A DNA stretch of 64,000 nt from Flavobacteriales bacterium (GCA_022447625.1 JAKVAX010000004.1:62001-126000); one strand, 5' to 3'. Counted from the first letter of the stretch, positions 26,137 through 34,943 are shown. A program made the numbers and translations. Notes: generated by a model from the letters alone, not told the origin.

Positions 26137-26615
26137 ATGCTTTTAATGTTCTCTTTTGCCGCTTCATCAACGATCGCTTAGCAAGATGAAAAGGACATTA
26201 AGCAAACGATTCAACAATTCAACAAAGCCGGAGACGCTGATAATGCGGCTTTGTTAAATCAAGTCTTGGATGCGAATTATCGCGTAGTAATGAATCAGCC
26301 ATTCGGTAACGATGGCGTGAGTGTGGTGCCTCGAAAGGTGTACATGAAAAAAGTTGAAAAGAAGAATGGGACGTGGATGACCGCAAAGTCACGATATACA
26401 GCGTGAATGTGAACGGTAAAAGCGTTGTAGTGAAGCTGACAATGGAAGGGAAGAAGATGACTTTGGTGAGTGTACTATCCCTTGTGCCCAATAAAGAAGG
26501 GGAATGGAAACTCATCAGCGAAACTCATACTATAATGCAGCTTCTGAAACGTGAAGGTAAATCAAAGGGGGGATTACTTTTGATAACCCCTTTTTCCGGA
26601 CCACTCGATGAGTAG
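26137..26615 (+). pseudogene. NTF2-like/Lumazine_bd_2 secreted protein, broken
   Basis: An ATG at 26137 opens a signal peptide (LLMFSFAASSTIA) followed at once by TAG 26179-26181. The same frame continues QDEKDIKQTIQQFNKAGD...LDANYRVVMNQPFG and VYMKKVEKK, and a +1 shift near 26355-26370 is needed to reach EWDVDDRKVTIYSVNVNG...GEWKLISETHTI. The pattern (small SnoaL/NTF2-like fold, secreted) fits the putative lumazine-binding family frequent in Bacteroidota. A terminator-like hairpin at 26564-26595 lies in the 3' end. It follows the dead MarR gene by 66 bp, so both probably decayed as one regulated pair. Confidence 0.65.
26564..26595 (+). terminator. Intrinsic terminator after the NTF2-like relic
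   Basis: AAAGGGG (26564-26570) pairs with CCCCTTT (26587-26593), with an internal TTA/TAA pairing, followed by T-rich sequence. Confidence 0.55.
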
Positions 26616-26774
26616 CTCATGATAACGATAATTAGCATAAGATTTCAGTTATGTGTGTAGCCTGGCCTTTCTACAATCTAAAGTTGCTCTGATTTTCTAA
26701 GTAATCTTCTTGGCTTCGCTCATCAAGGGATTTGAGATGTATGATGAATTCAAGGATGCATATTGGATGAGCGG

Positions 26775-26806
26775 TTGAAGCCGAAGAGTCCAATGACTTA
26801 TCTTCG
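26775..26806 (+). promoter_or_regulatory. Promoter for the S46 peptidase gene (TTG-N21-TATCTTCG)
   Basis: TTG at 26775-26777 and TATCTTCG (7 of 8 to TAnnTTTG) at 26799-26806, 21 nt apart; 30 nt before the ATG at 26837. The rest of 26616-26836 shows no convincing gene. Confidence 0.5.
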
Positions 26807-26836
26807 CATTTCTTGATCAATTAAACATCAGATACA

Positions 26837-29047
26837 ATGCGAATTTTAACGTTGACCCTTGGTCTCCTTTTCGTTTCACTCAGCTCCTTCGCAACAGAGG
26901 GAATGTTCATTCCTGCTTTGCTCGAATCGATTGAAGATAATATGCGTGCGATGGGACTTGAAATCTCTGCCGAGGATATCTATTCGGTGAATAATTCTTC
27001 ACTCAAAGATGCCATTGCGCAGTTTGGTGGAGGATGTACTTCAGAGATCATTTCTTCACAAGGACTCTTGTTGACAAACCACCACTGTGGTTATCGTCAA
27101 ATCCAACAGCACAGTAGCTTGGAGAACAACTACCTCAAGGATGGTTTCTGGGCCATGAGCATGGCAGAGGAGTTAACAAATCCCGGACTCACGGCCACCT
27201 TCATTGTCCGTATGGATGATGTAACAGCAAAAATGCTTCAGGGAATCACTGATGACATGTCAGCGCAAGACCGCGCGGCTAAAAGGAAAGAAAACGAAGC
27301 AGCGATCATTGAAGCCATGACGCGAGGAACAAACCACGAGGCATTCGTTCGCCCTTTCAACTATGGAAACAGCTACTTCTCAATTGTAACTAAGACGTAC
27401 AAGGATGTTCGTTTGGTTGGAGCACCTCCTTCAGCGATCGGAAAATTCGGTGGAGACACGGACAACTGGGTGTGGCCGCGTCATACAGGCGATTTCTCAC
27501 TCTTCCGGATCTACGCTGGACCAGATAATGAGCCAGCTGAATACAGCGAAGAGAACCGTCCGTACGAGCCAGTGCATTACCTGCCAGTTTCAATAGACGG
27601 GGTAGAGGAAGGTGATTTTACCATGGTGTATGGATTCCCGGGGCGCACGGAGCAGTACTTGACAACTGATGCCGTTGATTATGTGATCAACACAGCAAAC
27701 CCAATGCGCATTCACATGCGCGAAACCAGTCTGAATATCATTGATCAAGCGATGAGGTCATCTGAGAAGATTCAGATTCAGTATGCTGCAAAGCAGTCAT
27801 CGATTTCGAACGCATATAAGAAGTGGATTGGTCAGAATGGTGGGTTGATTGAACTCGATGCCTTAGGTAAAAAGCAACGATTAGAAGACAGCTACCGCCA
27901 GCTGGCTTCACTGAAGGGAAAGAAAGAATACGTAGATGCCATTGATCGCCTTAAAGTGTTGCATGGTGAGATTAGAGATTACCGTTTGGCGCGTGATGTA
28001 TTTATCGAATACTATTTCTATGGACCAGAGATCTTGTCTTTTGCGAACTCATTCTCAGATTTGATTGAGAACTATGAAGGACTTGAAGAGGAAGGTGAAT
28101 TGAAGAAGGCACTGGAAGGTTTGAAGTCTAGTGTGAAATCACACTTTAAAGACTACCACCAGCCTACGGATGAGGCGATCTACTCTGCGCTCACCGAGCT
28201 ATACTTTGACAATATGCCTGGGGAGCTCATCCCCGATCAAATGCGCACCTTTAAAGAGAAGAATAAGAACAGTATCGAGCGCATGAAGATGCGTACCTAT
28301 GAGCGTTCTATTTTCACGAGTGAACAGGCGCTCATGAAACTGTTGGATTCACCTTCTGCAAAAGCGTTTGCTAAGTTGATGAAGGATCCAGCGTATCAGC
28401 AGGCAGCGGCACATTACGCAGGTTACTTCCAGAAGGTTCGTCCACAATACGGGGCGAAAAACCAAGAGATTGACGCGTTGATGAAAACCTACGTGGCTGG
28501 TTTGATGGAGCTATTCCCGAATAAGCCGTACTGGGCTGACGCGAATAGCACCCTACGTTTGACTTATGGTAAAGCCGAAGGTTCGGCTCCTGTTGATGGT
28601 ATGGCATATAGATTCTACACCACTGCGAACGGGATTCTACAGAAGCATGCAACGGGCAACCCAGATTTCGAAATGCCCGCTGATCTTATTGAAAAGCTCG
28701 AGGCCAGAAACTATGGTCTATACGCACACAAGGATGGAGAATTACGCATCTGTTTCACTGGAAGTAACCATACTACAGGAGGTAATTCCGGGTCACCTGC
28801 CATCAACGGTAAAGGTCAATTGGTTGGACTCAATTTCGACCGCTCTTGGGAAAGTACCATGAGTGACATCCTATTTGACCCAGGCCGTTGCCGTAATATT
28901 ATGGTCGATATTCGATATGTACTCTGGGTAATTGACGTATATGCCGGTGCCGGTCACTTGGTTGACGAAATGACCTTAGTGAGGGGTGAAGAAAAAGCAG
29001 AAATGGAACCTGAAATGGAAATGGAGCCTACTCCAGATACTCAATAA
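26837..29047 (+). CDS. S46 family dipeptidyl-peptidase, DPP11-like
   Basis: 736 residues with a signal peptide (cut near SSFA-TEG). Chymotrypsin-fold S46 peptidase that removes dipeptides from peptide N-termini in the periplasm. The catalytic His lies in LLTNHHCGY (82-83), an Asp in the GDTDNWVWPRHTGDFS region, and Ser651 in TTGGNSGSP. Eighteen residues after Ser651 is Arg669 (NFDRSW). In Porphyromonas S46 enzymes an Arg at this place marks the Asp/Glu-specific DPP11, while DPP7 has Gly; so acidic P1 specificity is predicted. The last 25 residues are a Glu/Met/Pro-rich tail, unusual for the family. Confidence 0.9.
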   Translation: MRILTLTLGLLFVSLSSFATEGMFIPALLESIEDNMRAMGLEISAEDIYSVNNSSLKDAIAQFGGGCTSEIISSQGLLLTNHHCGYRQIQQHSSLENNYLKDGFWAMSMAEELTNPGLTATFIVRMDDVTAKMLQGITDDMSAQDRAAKRKENEAAIIEAMTRGTNHEAFVRPFNYGNSYFSIVTKTYKDVRLVGAPPSAIGKFGGDTDNWVWPRHTGDFSLFRIYAGPDNEPAEYSEENRPYEPVHYLPVSIDGVEEGDFTMVYGFPGRTEQYLTTDAVDYVINTANPMRIHMRETSLNIIDQAMRSSEKIQIQYAAKQSSISNAYKKWIGQNGGLIELDALGKKQRLEDSYRQLASLKGKKEYVDAIDRLKVLHGEIRDYRLARDVFIEYYFYGPEILSFANSFSDLIENYEGLEEEGELKKALEGLKSSVKSHFKDYHQPTDEAIYSALTELYFDNMPGELIPDQMRTFKEKNKNSIERMKMRTYERSIFTSEQALMKLLDSPSAKAFAKLMKDPAYQQAAAHYAGYFQKVRPQYGAKNQEIDALMKTYVAGLMELFPNKPYWADANSTLRLTYGKAEGSAPVDGMAYRFYTTANGILQKHATGNPDFEMPADLIEKLEARNYGLYAHKDGELRICFTGSNHTTGGNSGSPAINGKGQLVGLNFDRSWESTMSDILFDPGRCRNIMVDIRYVLWVIDVYAGAGHLVDEMTLVRGEEKAEMEPEMEMEPTPDTQ

Positions 29048-29369
29048 TAGCCAAAAGCTCTTGTGAGTCATTGAAAGCTTTGATCAGCGGAAGCTCTGAT
29101 CTTTCCTGCAAGAAGAACGAAAGATTCTCGCCCACTGACGGGCGTTGAAATATACTTAAGCGAGTCCCTTTGGACTCGCTTTTTACATCCAGAATTTCTA
29201 ATGTTTCGTCAGCAAAGACCAAGAACATACCTTCTTGAAGTTTGCTATCATTTCGCGTCATCTCGCGACGCACAGTAAATCCTACTTTGGCGCCACCAAA
29301 GAGGTTATCTTTTTTGTTCCCCGAAAGCCAAATCCCAATGGGATCCTTTCGATTGTCTCTCTTCACCAT
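29028..29369 (-). CDS. Hypothetical protein, 113 residues
   Basis: Not recognised. No signal peptide or membrane segment; begins MVKRDNRKDPIGIWLSGNKKDN and is strand-rich and basic in its first half with EGMFLVFADETLEILDV in the middle. Overlaps the 3' end of the S46 gene by 20 nt on the opposite strand. A very strong plus-strand terminator hairpin (29158-29184) lies inside it, so its coding sequence doubles as the 3' region of the S46 transcript. Composition and length favour a real gene, but no homolog comes to mind. Confidence 0.55.
   Translation of the reverse strand: MVKRDNRKDPIGIWLSGNKKDNLFGGAKVGFTVRREMTRNDSKLQEGMFLVFADETLEILDVKSESKGTRLSIFQRPSVGENLSFFLQERSELPLIKAFNDSQELLAIIEYLE
29158..29184 (+). 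terminator. Terminator of the S46 gene, inside an antisense gene
   Basis: Perfect 10-bp stem AAGCGAGTCC (29158-29167) / GGACTCGCTT (29172-29181) with a CTTT loop and a following T-run on the plus strand, 110 bp after the S46 stop. Confidence 0.75.
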
Positions 29370-29529
29370 AATCTGTCCCTACATTTAATTGAACGTAACA
29401 AGCACTGATTAAGATACATTGCTGGTGGCTTGTGCCCTAGGAAATTGAGCTACTATCAGACAGTGTCCTACAAAAAAGGGGAGGTTTCGCCTACAGAATA
29501 AGGTATGGTCCTGGCGTAACTTCAAGGTA

Positions 29530-30159
29530 ATGAAGACTGCCGACTTGAACATCGAGAATTGGAGAGGTAACGCCTTTCTAACTTCTGAGATAACCGAAGT
29601 TTTACTTTGGTTGGAAGAACAACTTGATGAAGAGCAGTCAACGTTTCTAAAGCTGGCAGGCGTGAAGGACCTGGTCAGAAATCAGCCTTCATTAAGCTCT
29701 CAATTCACATTACTCACAGATGCAGCACTGGCGTGGTTTCTGAGTATTGATCGACAACGGGTATTTACAGCGATTAAGCCGGAGAAATTCGTACCGATCA
29801 TTCTTGAAATGAGTTCTGACAACTCGTGCAGTACTCTTTTACTTTCTGAAAAAGGAGGAAAGCTAATCGGATCAAAAGCCTTCTCAAAGAGAAAACGAAA
29901 GACGAGGACTTTTGATGCACGACGGCATTCCAATCACGAGTTGATCGAGACAATAGTCTCTAATAAAATTGAATTCGTGGTAAGCGAATGGAACGATGAA
30001 CGAGCAGAGCGGTTATTCAACCATCTAGTCAACAAGCTTGGAAAGCCGCTTGTTTGGGTACAGTTGCCTCAACGACAGTTGAATACAGAGGTGCAATCAG
30101 TATTTCACCAGAAGTGGCACATGCTCAATGGGAAACTACGATTAATCTGGGGCGCTTAG
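29530..30159 (+). CDS. Hypothetical protein, 209 residues
   Basis: Not recognised. Soluble, mixed composition: an acidic N-terminal half (LWLEEQLDEEQSTFLKLAGV), a basic middle patch SKRKRKTRTFDARRHSNHEL around residues 118-140, and a C-terminal part with FVVSEWNDERAERLFNHLV. The basic patch could bind nucleic acid, which is only a guess. It stops one base before the end of a small convergent membrane ORF. The 160 bp upstream hold no gene. Confidence 0.55.
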   Translation: MKTADLNIENWRGNAFLTSEITEVLLWLEEQLDEEQSTFLKLAGVKDLVRNQPSLSSQFTLLTDAALAWFLSIDRQRVFTAIKPEKFVPIILEMSSDNSCSTLLLSEKGGKLIGSKAFSKRKRKTRTFDARRHSNHELIETIVSNKIEFVVSEWNDERAERLFNHLVNKLGKPLVWVQLPQRQLNTEVQSVFHQKWHMLNGKLRLIWGA

Positions 30160-30160
30160 A

Positions 30161-30265
30161 TTAGCCCAAGAAGTAAATGATCAATACTACTAGAGTGAGA
30201 AGAAGGATCGCAAAAAATACTGGTCCTCCGATCTCGTTCTGTTCTGCTTCTTTATGTGAGCCCAT
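30161..30265 (-). CDS. Small single-pass membrane protein, 34 residues
   Basis: Short ORF: polar N-terminus MGSHKEAEQNEIGGP followed by one long hydrophobic helix (VFFAILLLTLVVLIIYFLG) to the C-terminus. A perfect TATTTTTG -7 element lies 20 nt upstream (30286-30293, with a TTG 24 nt further on). The architecture resembles small accessory subunits of membrane complexes; no family is recognised. Convergent with the 29530 gene with 1 bp between stops. Confidence 0.5.
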   Translation of the reverse strand: MGSHKEAEQNEIGGPVFFAILLLTLVVLIIYFLG

Positions 30266-30497
30266 GGTGATGATTTTGTTTCCTGCAAAAATAACAATGA
30301 GATTTAAATCGAGCGCCCAATTTCTCCACCTTTTCAACAAATCGATGCAAATGCAGTGAATTTATCATTCTATACCCCAAGTCTTGCTACTTGGAGATTT
30401 AAGTACTTTCCCTCTGCTTGTATCAAGTATCTTTCATTGCCGTTTGACGAGAAAGAAATGCTATACGGTTTCACTCGTTATTTAGTTTAAGTGTTTG
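30266..30497. other. Gene-poor stretch before an orphan terminator
   Basis: No long reading frame. It contains -7-like boxes (TACTTTCC and TATCTTTC near 30400-30435) and a 10-codon ORF reading MLYGFTRYLV (about 30460-30492) directly before the hairpin at 30498. A small RNA or leader is possible. Confidence 0.35.
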
Positions 30498-30528
30498 AAG
30501 TCCTTCGTTAGCCCGAAGGACTTTTTTT
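30498..30528 (+). terminator. Strong intrinsic terminator with no obvious gene
   Basis: Stem AAGTCCTTCG (30498-30507) / CGAAGGACTT (30514-30523) and a seven-T run. The nearest plus-strand gene upstream ended 340 bp earlier. Confidence 0.75.
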
Positions 30529-30686
30529 GTCTGGTGCCGATTATTTGATTCTTAAAAATTGAGCATTAGCCTTTTCTTATGCTGATCTATACAATTAGGG
30601 TTTACTATTTCTTAACTTGTTACCCATTATGATGCAACCTTTCTAAACCGAGATGTGTCATAGTTACGCAAGGAAACTATAAGCCA

Positions 30687-33600
30687 ATGAGAGTATTATC
30701 CTGGATAAGTGTATTCATTTTCGCGCTAGCCTCTACCAGCAGTGCGCAAGTGATAATGAACGAGTTCTCGTTCGCCAATTACGATGACCTTAATGTTGAT
30801 CCCGGAGGATGGGATGGAGAGTTTGAAGATTGGGTTGAATTCTATAACCCAACAGGAGGAGATGTAGATATCAGTGGATACTACATGACTGACCAAGCTG
30901 ATAACCTCGATAAATTTGAAATTCCAGCAGGAACAATTGTTCCAGCAAACGGAATGCTTCTTGTTTTGATCACGAATGACTTCGATGAAGACCCATACAT
31001 GTGGGGATGGTTGAACACGAACTTCAAAGTGAATCAAACACAAGGGGAATCAATCATCTTCTCTGACCCTGGATTGACTCCAATCGATTCCTTTACATTC
31101 GGAACTGATATTGACCCTAATCAACGAAACCATAGCTACGGTCGTTCAACCGACGGTGCTGCTGATTGGGTGATCTTTACCAACGCTTCTCCGGAAGCCC
31201 CAAATGGTGGGCCAAGCGGAACTTCTTATGCCGCTGCTCCGATAATTGATGTGGAAGCAGGTTACTACGCAGGTGGAACAACGCTTACGATTTCTTCTGA
31301 GCCGAATACGACGGTGTATTACACTATTGATGGCAGCGAACCAACAGATGGTTCAACTATGTATACAGATCCTATCGATATCAACGGTACCACGGTAGTA
31401 AAGGCTGTTGCCTACCACGATAACGATACGAACGTTCTCCCAAGTCTTGTGGAGACAAACTCATACTTCACTGGGGATGACCAACACGGTATTATAGTTT
31501 GTAGCGTATCAGGACCAACCCTTTCAGACGGGGCATGGAACGGAGATGAGCTAATGGCACTTGAGTTCTTCTATCCAGGAGGAGGTTTTTGGTGTGAAGG
31601 CCTCGGAGATTCTAATGAACACGGAAACGACTCGAATGCATATGGGCAACGTGGTTTCGATTACGTAGGTCGTGATCAACTTGGGTACAACCACGAAATC
31701 GAAGAAGAGCTTTTCCACGAAAAAAATCGCGATCACTACCAGCGTCTCATTTTTAAGGCGGCTGCCAATGATAACTACCCATTTGAACCAGGAGCGCACA
31801 TTCGTGATGCTTACGTTCACACACTCTCACACAAGGCTGACCTTGACATGGATGAGCGCACTAGTGAATCTTGTATCGTATATATCAATGGTGAGTATTG
31901 GGGAGTATACGAGTACCGTGAAAAAGTTGATGACCTCGATTTTACAGATGAGTACTACGACCAACCACGTCACTTCGTAGACTTCTTAAAGACTTGGGGA
32001 GGAACATGGGAAGAGTACGGATCAATCGATGATTGGAACACACTTGTGAACTTTGTGACTACTCAAGATATGACTGATCCTGCGAACTACGATTACGTAG
32101 AGTCAGTGTACAACACAGGAAGCTTGATCGATTACTTCATCCTTAATTCATACATCGTATCGGCTGACTGGTTGAACTGGAACACAGCATGGTGGAGAGG
32201 ACGTCACCCGGATGGAGATGCGAAGAAATGGCGCTACATCCTTTGGGATATGGATGCTTCATTTGGACACTATGTGAACTACACTGGAGTTCCGGATACG
32301 GGCCCAGAAGCTGACCCATGTAATCCTGAAGTTTTGGGTGATCCAGGAGGTCAAGGACACGTTCCAATCTTGAACGCTCTTCTTGAAAACGAAGATTTCT
32401 ATGCTGATTACATCAACCGTTGGGCTGATCTCAGCAACTCATACTTGAACTGTGATTACATGCACTACCTACTTGATAGTATGGTAAACGAGATTGCACC
32501 AGAGATGGAGCGTCAGTGCGAGCGTTGGGGTGGAAATGTTGCTGGTTGGGAAGCTGAACTTCAGCAACTACGTGACTTCATCGACACCCGCTGTGAGCAA
32601 ACAGTAGTTGATGGTATGGAAGATTGCTACGACGTAGAAGCCATCACAATCACTATCATCATCGAGGGAATTGGAGAAGTAGAAATCGAAACCTTCGATA
32701 TTGGACCTGACATGGTGCCATGGGAAGGAATTTACTTCGCAGGATTCCCAATCAACCTAGATGCAGAAGATGAAGGATTAGGAGTCTTCCTCTATTGGGA
32801 GGTGTTAGATGGTGATTTGGTCATCGCTGATCCTGAGAACCCGAGTATCATTATTGAGCCTACGGGAGATGTGACCATCGTCGCTTACTTCTTGAATGAC
32901 TTAGATCCACAAAACGTGATGTTCGACGTTCAGCCAGAAGGAGCAGGAGATATCCTCTTCGGTGGAGTACCTATGGGGCCGTACCCGAACACTCAGCTAG
33001 TGGATGGAGGACCAAGTAGCATTAGCGCTGTTGGAGCTGATCAGTGGTTCGTATTTGATCACTGGGAAACAATCAATGCAAATGTTAACCCAGATGAGTT
33101 TTCAGCTGATGCAACTACTTTCATCGCAACTACAGATACGATCATCGCAGTATTCAACGAACTCCCACACTTCGATATTAATGTCGCTGTGGAGCCAGCA
33201 GGTGCTGGATGGATTACAATGGATGGTACAGAGCTAGACAACTATCCATGGACGGGCACTGTAGCGGGTGAAGTGGACATCGCATTTGCTACTGCAGGAT
33301 ACGATGACTGGAGTGTGTTTGATCACTGGGAAGTGAATAATACACCAATCAACCCAGATGAATTTGCACAGAACATCACCTTGAACTTCACAACAACCGA
33401 TACCATCGTTGCCGTGTACAATGTGATTCCTCACAATACCGTAACGATATTGGTTGAGCCAGCTGAAGCAGGCTTAGTGATCGTTGACAATACACTGACA
33501 GTGAATGAGTCATGGTCTGGTGAACTAGAGGCAGAGACGCCAACCCCATTTGCGGCCTTCCCAGAAGCATTCTGGTACTTTGATCGTTGGGAGTCTTTGA

Positions 33601-33980
33601 ACCACCTGCCAACACCTGATAACCGATCTTCAGTAGTTGATTATGAATTCTACAATAGTGACACGATTGTTGCGCATTTTGTAGAAGAACCGTTCAACGT
33701 ATACGTACCGAACAGTTTCACACCAAATAACGATGGAAAGAATGATGTATTCCTCCCTGTAGGTTCAGCTTGGAAAGACGGCACTTACGAACTGTGGGTA
33801 TTCAACCGATGGGGAGATATAGTATTCTACTCTGATGATCCAAGGACACCTTGGAACGGAAGCCATCAAGATGGTACACACTACGTAGCTGATCAGGTCT
33901 ACGTGTATCGATTGACAGTGCAACCGGTTCACAGCGTAGAACCAGAAGAATTTAGCGGACACATTACAGTGTTCAGATAA
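30687..33980 (+). CDS. CotH-domain surface protein with CHU_C/T9SS type B domain
   Basis: 1097 residues. Order of parts: signal peptide (1-20); lamin-tail domain (about 22-165, MNEFSFANYDD...EDWVEFYNPTGG); chitobiase/hexosaminidase C-terminal-like domain (about 180-262, VYYTIDGSEPTDGS); CotH kinase domain (about 320-610, with LIFKAA, SESCIVYINGEYWGVYEYREKVD and WRYILWDMDASFG); three or four InlB/bacterial-type repeats sharing WxVFDHWE...TTDTIVAVxN (about 680-1000); and a CHU_C gliding-type sorting domain (about 1008-1097, YVPNSFTPNNDGKNDVF). CotH proteins phosphorylate secreted proteins in spores; here the target would be extracellular. The gene ends at a UUCG-loop terminator. Confidence 0.88.
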   Translation: MRVLSWISVFIFALASTSSAQVIMNEFSFANYDDLNVDPGGWDGEFEDWVEFYNPTGGDVDISGYYMTDQADNLDKFEIPAGTIVPANGMLLVLITNDFDEDPYMWGWLNTNFKVNQTQGESIIFSDPGLTPIDSFTFGTDIDPNQRNHSYGRSTDGAADWVIFTNASPEAPNGGPSGTSYAAAPIIDVEAGYYAGGTTLTISSEPNTTVYYTIDGSEPTDGSTMYTDPIDINGTTVVKAVAYHDNDTNVLPSLVETNSYFTGDDQHGIIVCSVSGPTLSDGAWNGDELMALEFFYPGGGFWCEGLGDSNEHGNDSNAYGQRGFDYVGRDQLGYNHEIEEELFHEKNRDHYQRLIFKAAANDNYPFEPGAHIRDAYVHTLSHKADLDMDERTSESCIVYINGEYWGVYEYREKVDDLDFTDEYYDQPRHFVDFLKTWGGTWEEYGSIDDWNTLVNFVTTQDMTDPANYDYVESVYNTGSLIDYFILNSYIVSADWLNWNTAWWRGRHPDGDAKKWRYILWDMDASFGHYVNYTGVPDTGPEADPCNPEVLGDPGGQGHVPILNALLENEDFYADYINRWADLSNSYLNCDYMHYLLDSMVNEIAPEMERQCERWGGNVAGWEAELQQLRDFIDTRCEQTVVDGMEDCYDVEAITITIIIEGIGEVEIETFDIGPDMVPWEGIYFAGFPINLDAEDEGLGVFLYWEVLDGDLVIADPENPSIIIEPTGDVTIVAYFLNDLDPQNVMFDVQPEGAGDILFGGVPMGPYPNTQLVDGGPSSISAVGADQWFVFDHWETINANVNPDEFSADATTFIATTDTIIAVFNELPHFDINVAVEPAGAGWITMDGTELDNYPWTGTVAGEVDIAFATAGYDDWSVFDHWEVNNTPINPDEFAQNITLNFTTTDTIVAVYNVIPHNTVTILVEPAEAGLVIVDNTLTVNESWSGELEAETPTPFAAFPEAFWYFDRWESLNHLPTPDNRSSVVDYEFYNSDTIVAHFVEEPFNVYVPNSFTPNNDGKNDVFLPVGSAWKDGTYELWVFNRWGDIVFYSDDPRTPWNGSHQDGTHYVADQVYVYRLTVQPVHSVEPEEFSGHITVFR

Positions 33981-33983
33981 TGG

Positions 33984-34009
33984 AAAGGGGAGTTCGCTCC
34001 CCTTTTTTT
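33984..34009 (+). terminator. Terminator after the CotH gene
   Basis: AAAGGGGAG (33984-33992), TTCG tetraloop, CTCCCCTTT (33997-34005) and T-run to 34009, 4 bp after the stop. Confidence 0.85.
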
Positions 34010-34015
34010 ATTCAG

Positions 34016-34023
34016 TACTTTCG
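34016..34023 (+). promoter_or_regulatory. -7-like element TACTTTCG, 4 nt before the EamA start
   Basis: Seven of eight matches to TAnnTTTG. The 4-nt gap to the ATG at 34028 implies a leaderless or nearly leaderless mRNA. Confidence 0.4.
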
Positions 34024-34027
34024 CGGT

Positions 34028-34867
34028 ATGAGACTCGACGGCATTGGCATGATGCTTATTTCTGTCGTCCTTTTCACTACGGCTAACGTCTTTGTAAAGG
34101 AGATCGCCTTCCTGCCCACAACACAGATCGTGTTTATGCGCTCTGTAGTCTCATTAATCCTGTGTTCTGCCTTTGTCTTGTACAAAGGCTTCCCTTACTT
34201 CGGATATAACAAGAAGTGGCTAGTCATACGAGGAGTGTTCGGAATGATCGCATTGACCTTGTTCTTCTACACCATTCAGAATATCCCTTTAGCCAGTGCA
34301 ACGGTTATTCAATACTTGAGTCCGGTATTCACGGTGATTCTCGCCATGCTATGGCTAGGACAGCGTGTAAGAGGTATCCAATGGGTGTTCTTAGCACTAG
34401 CGATCCTTGGGGTCATCATGGTTAAAGGATTTGATCCTAACGTCCCCTTGACCTTTTTGCTGATTGGATCAACGAGTGCCTTTTTAGCTGCTGTGGCCTA
34501 CATCGCAACAATCAAATGTAAAGACACGGATCATCCTGTGTCTATCGTGATGTACTTCCACTTAATCGCTACTCCAGTCATGGGAGGGATCTCCACTACG
34601 AACTGGGAACCGATTGGAATGACTGAGTGGTGGTACGGGATCGCTATTGGTGTATTGTCTGTACTGGCCCAAATTGCTATGGCCTTCGCTATCATGAAGG
34701 AAGATGCAAGCGTAGTGACTCCATTTAAATATGTGGGGGCTATTCTCGCCCTCGCCATTGGATACTTCCGATATGACGAAGTGTTGAACCCTTTGAGTAT
34801 ACTCGGGATCTTTTTGGTAATCGGAGGGGTGACCTTAAACATCTTGGCCAACCGATATCACTGGTAG
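34028..34867 (+). CDS. EamA/DMT-family transporter
   Basis: 279 residues with ten hydrophobic segments in two five-helix EamA repeats (typical VFVKEIAFLPTTQIVFMRS and PLASATVIQYLSPVFTVILAMLWLGQ in the first, VVTPFKYVGAILALAIGYF in the second). Drug/metabolite exporter superfamily in the inner membrane; substrate unknown. ATG 34028 is used because an earlier in-frame start at 33980 would read through the terminator of the CotH gene. Confidence 0.9.
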   Translation: MRLDGIGMMLISVVLFTTANVFVKEIAFLPTTQIVFMRSVVSLILCSAFVLYKGFPYFGYNKKWLVIRGVFGMIALTLFFYTIQNIPLASATVIQYLSPVFTVILAMLWLGQRVRGIQWVFLALAILGVIMVKGFDPNVPLTFLLIGSTSAFLAAVAYIATIKCKDTDHPVSIVMYFHLIATPVMGGISTTNWEPIGMTEWWYGIAIGVLSVLAQIAMAFAIMKEDASVVTPFKYVGAILALAIGYFRYDEVLNPLSILGIFLVIGGVTLNILANRYHW

Positions 34868-34943
34868 TACAGTTCAACCAGTTTTTTCTACAGTACAGCA
34901 GAAACAACTTAATTCATGCGCACAGCTCATTCATCTTTGTGTC

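Noticed and set aside
25645-26615. Stop-codon recoding or readthrough in the MarR and NTF2-like frames
   Set aside because: TAA, TAG and TGA all end clearly functional genes here, and the NTF2-like gene also has a frameshift, so gene decay is simpler.
26668-26823. A short minus-strand frame starting TTG
   Set aside because: Start codon is weak and the frame covers the S46 promoter; no supporting element.
30177-30359. A 60-codon plus-strand frame
   Set aside because: Overlapped by the better supported minus-strand membrane ORF with its own promoter box; the peptide has no features.
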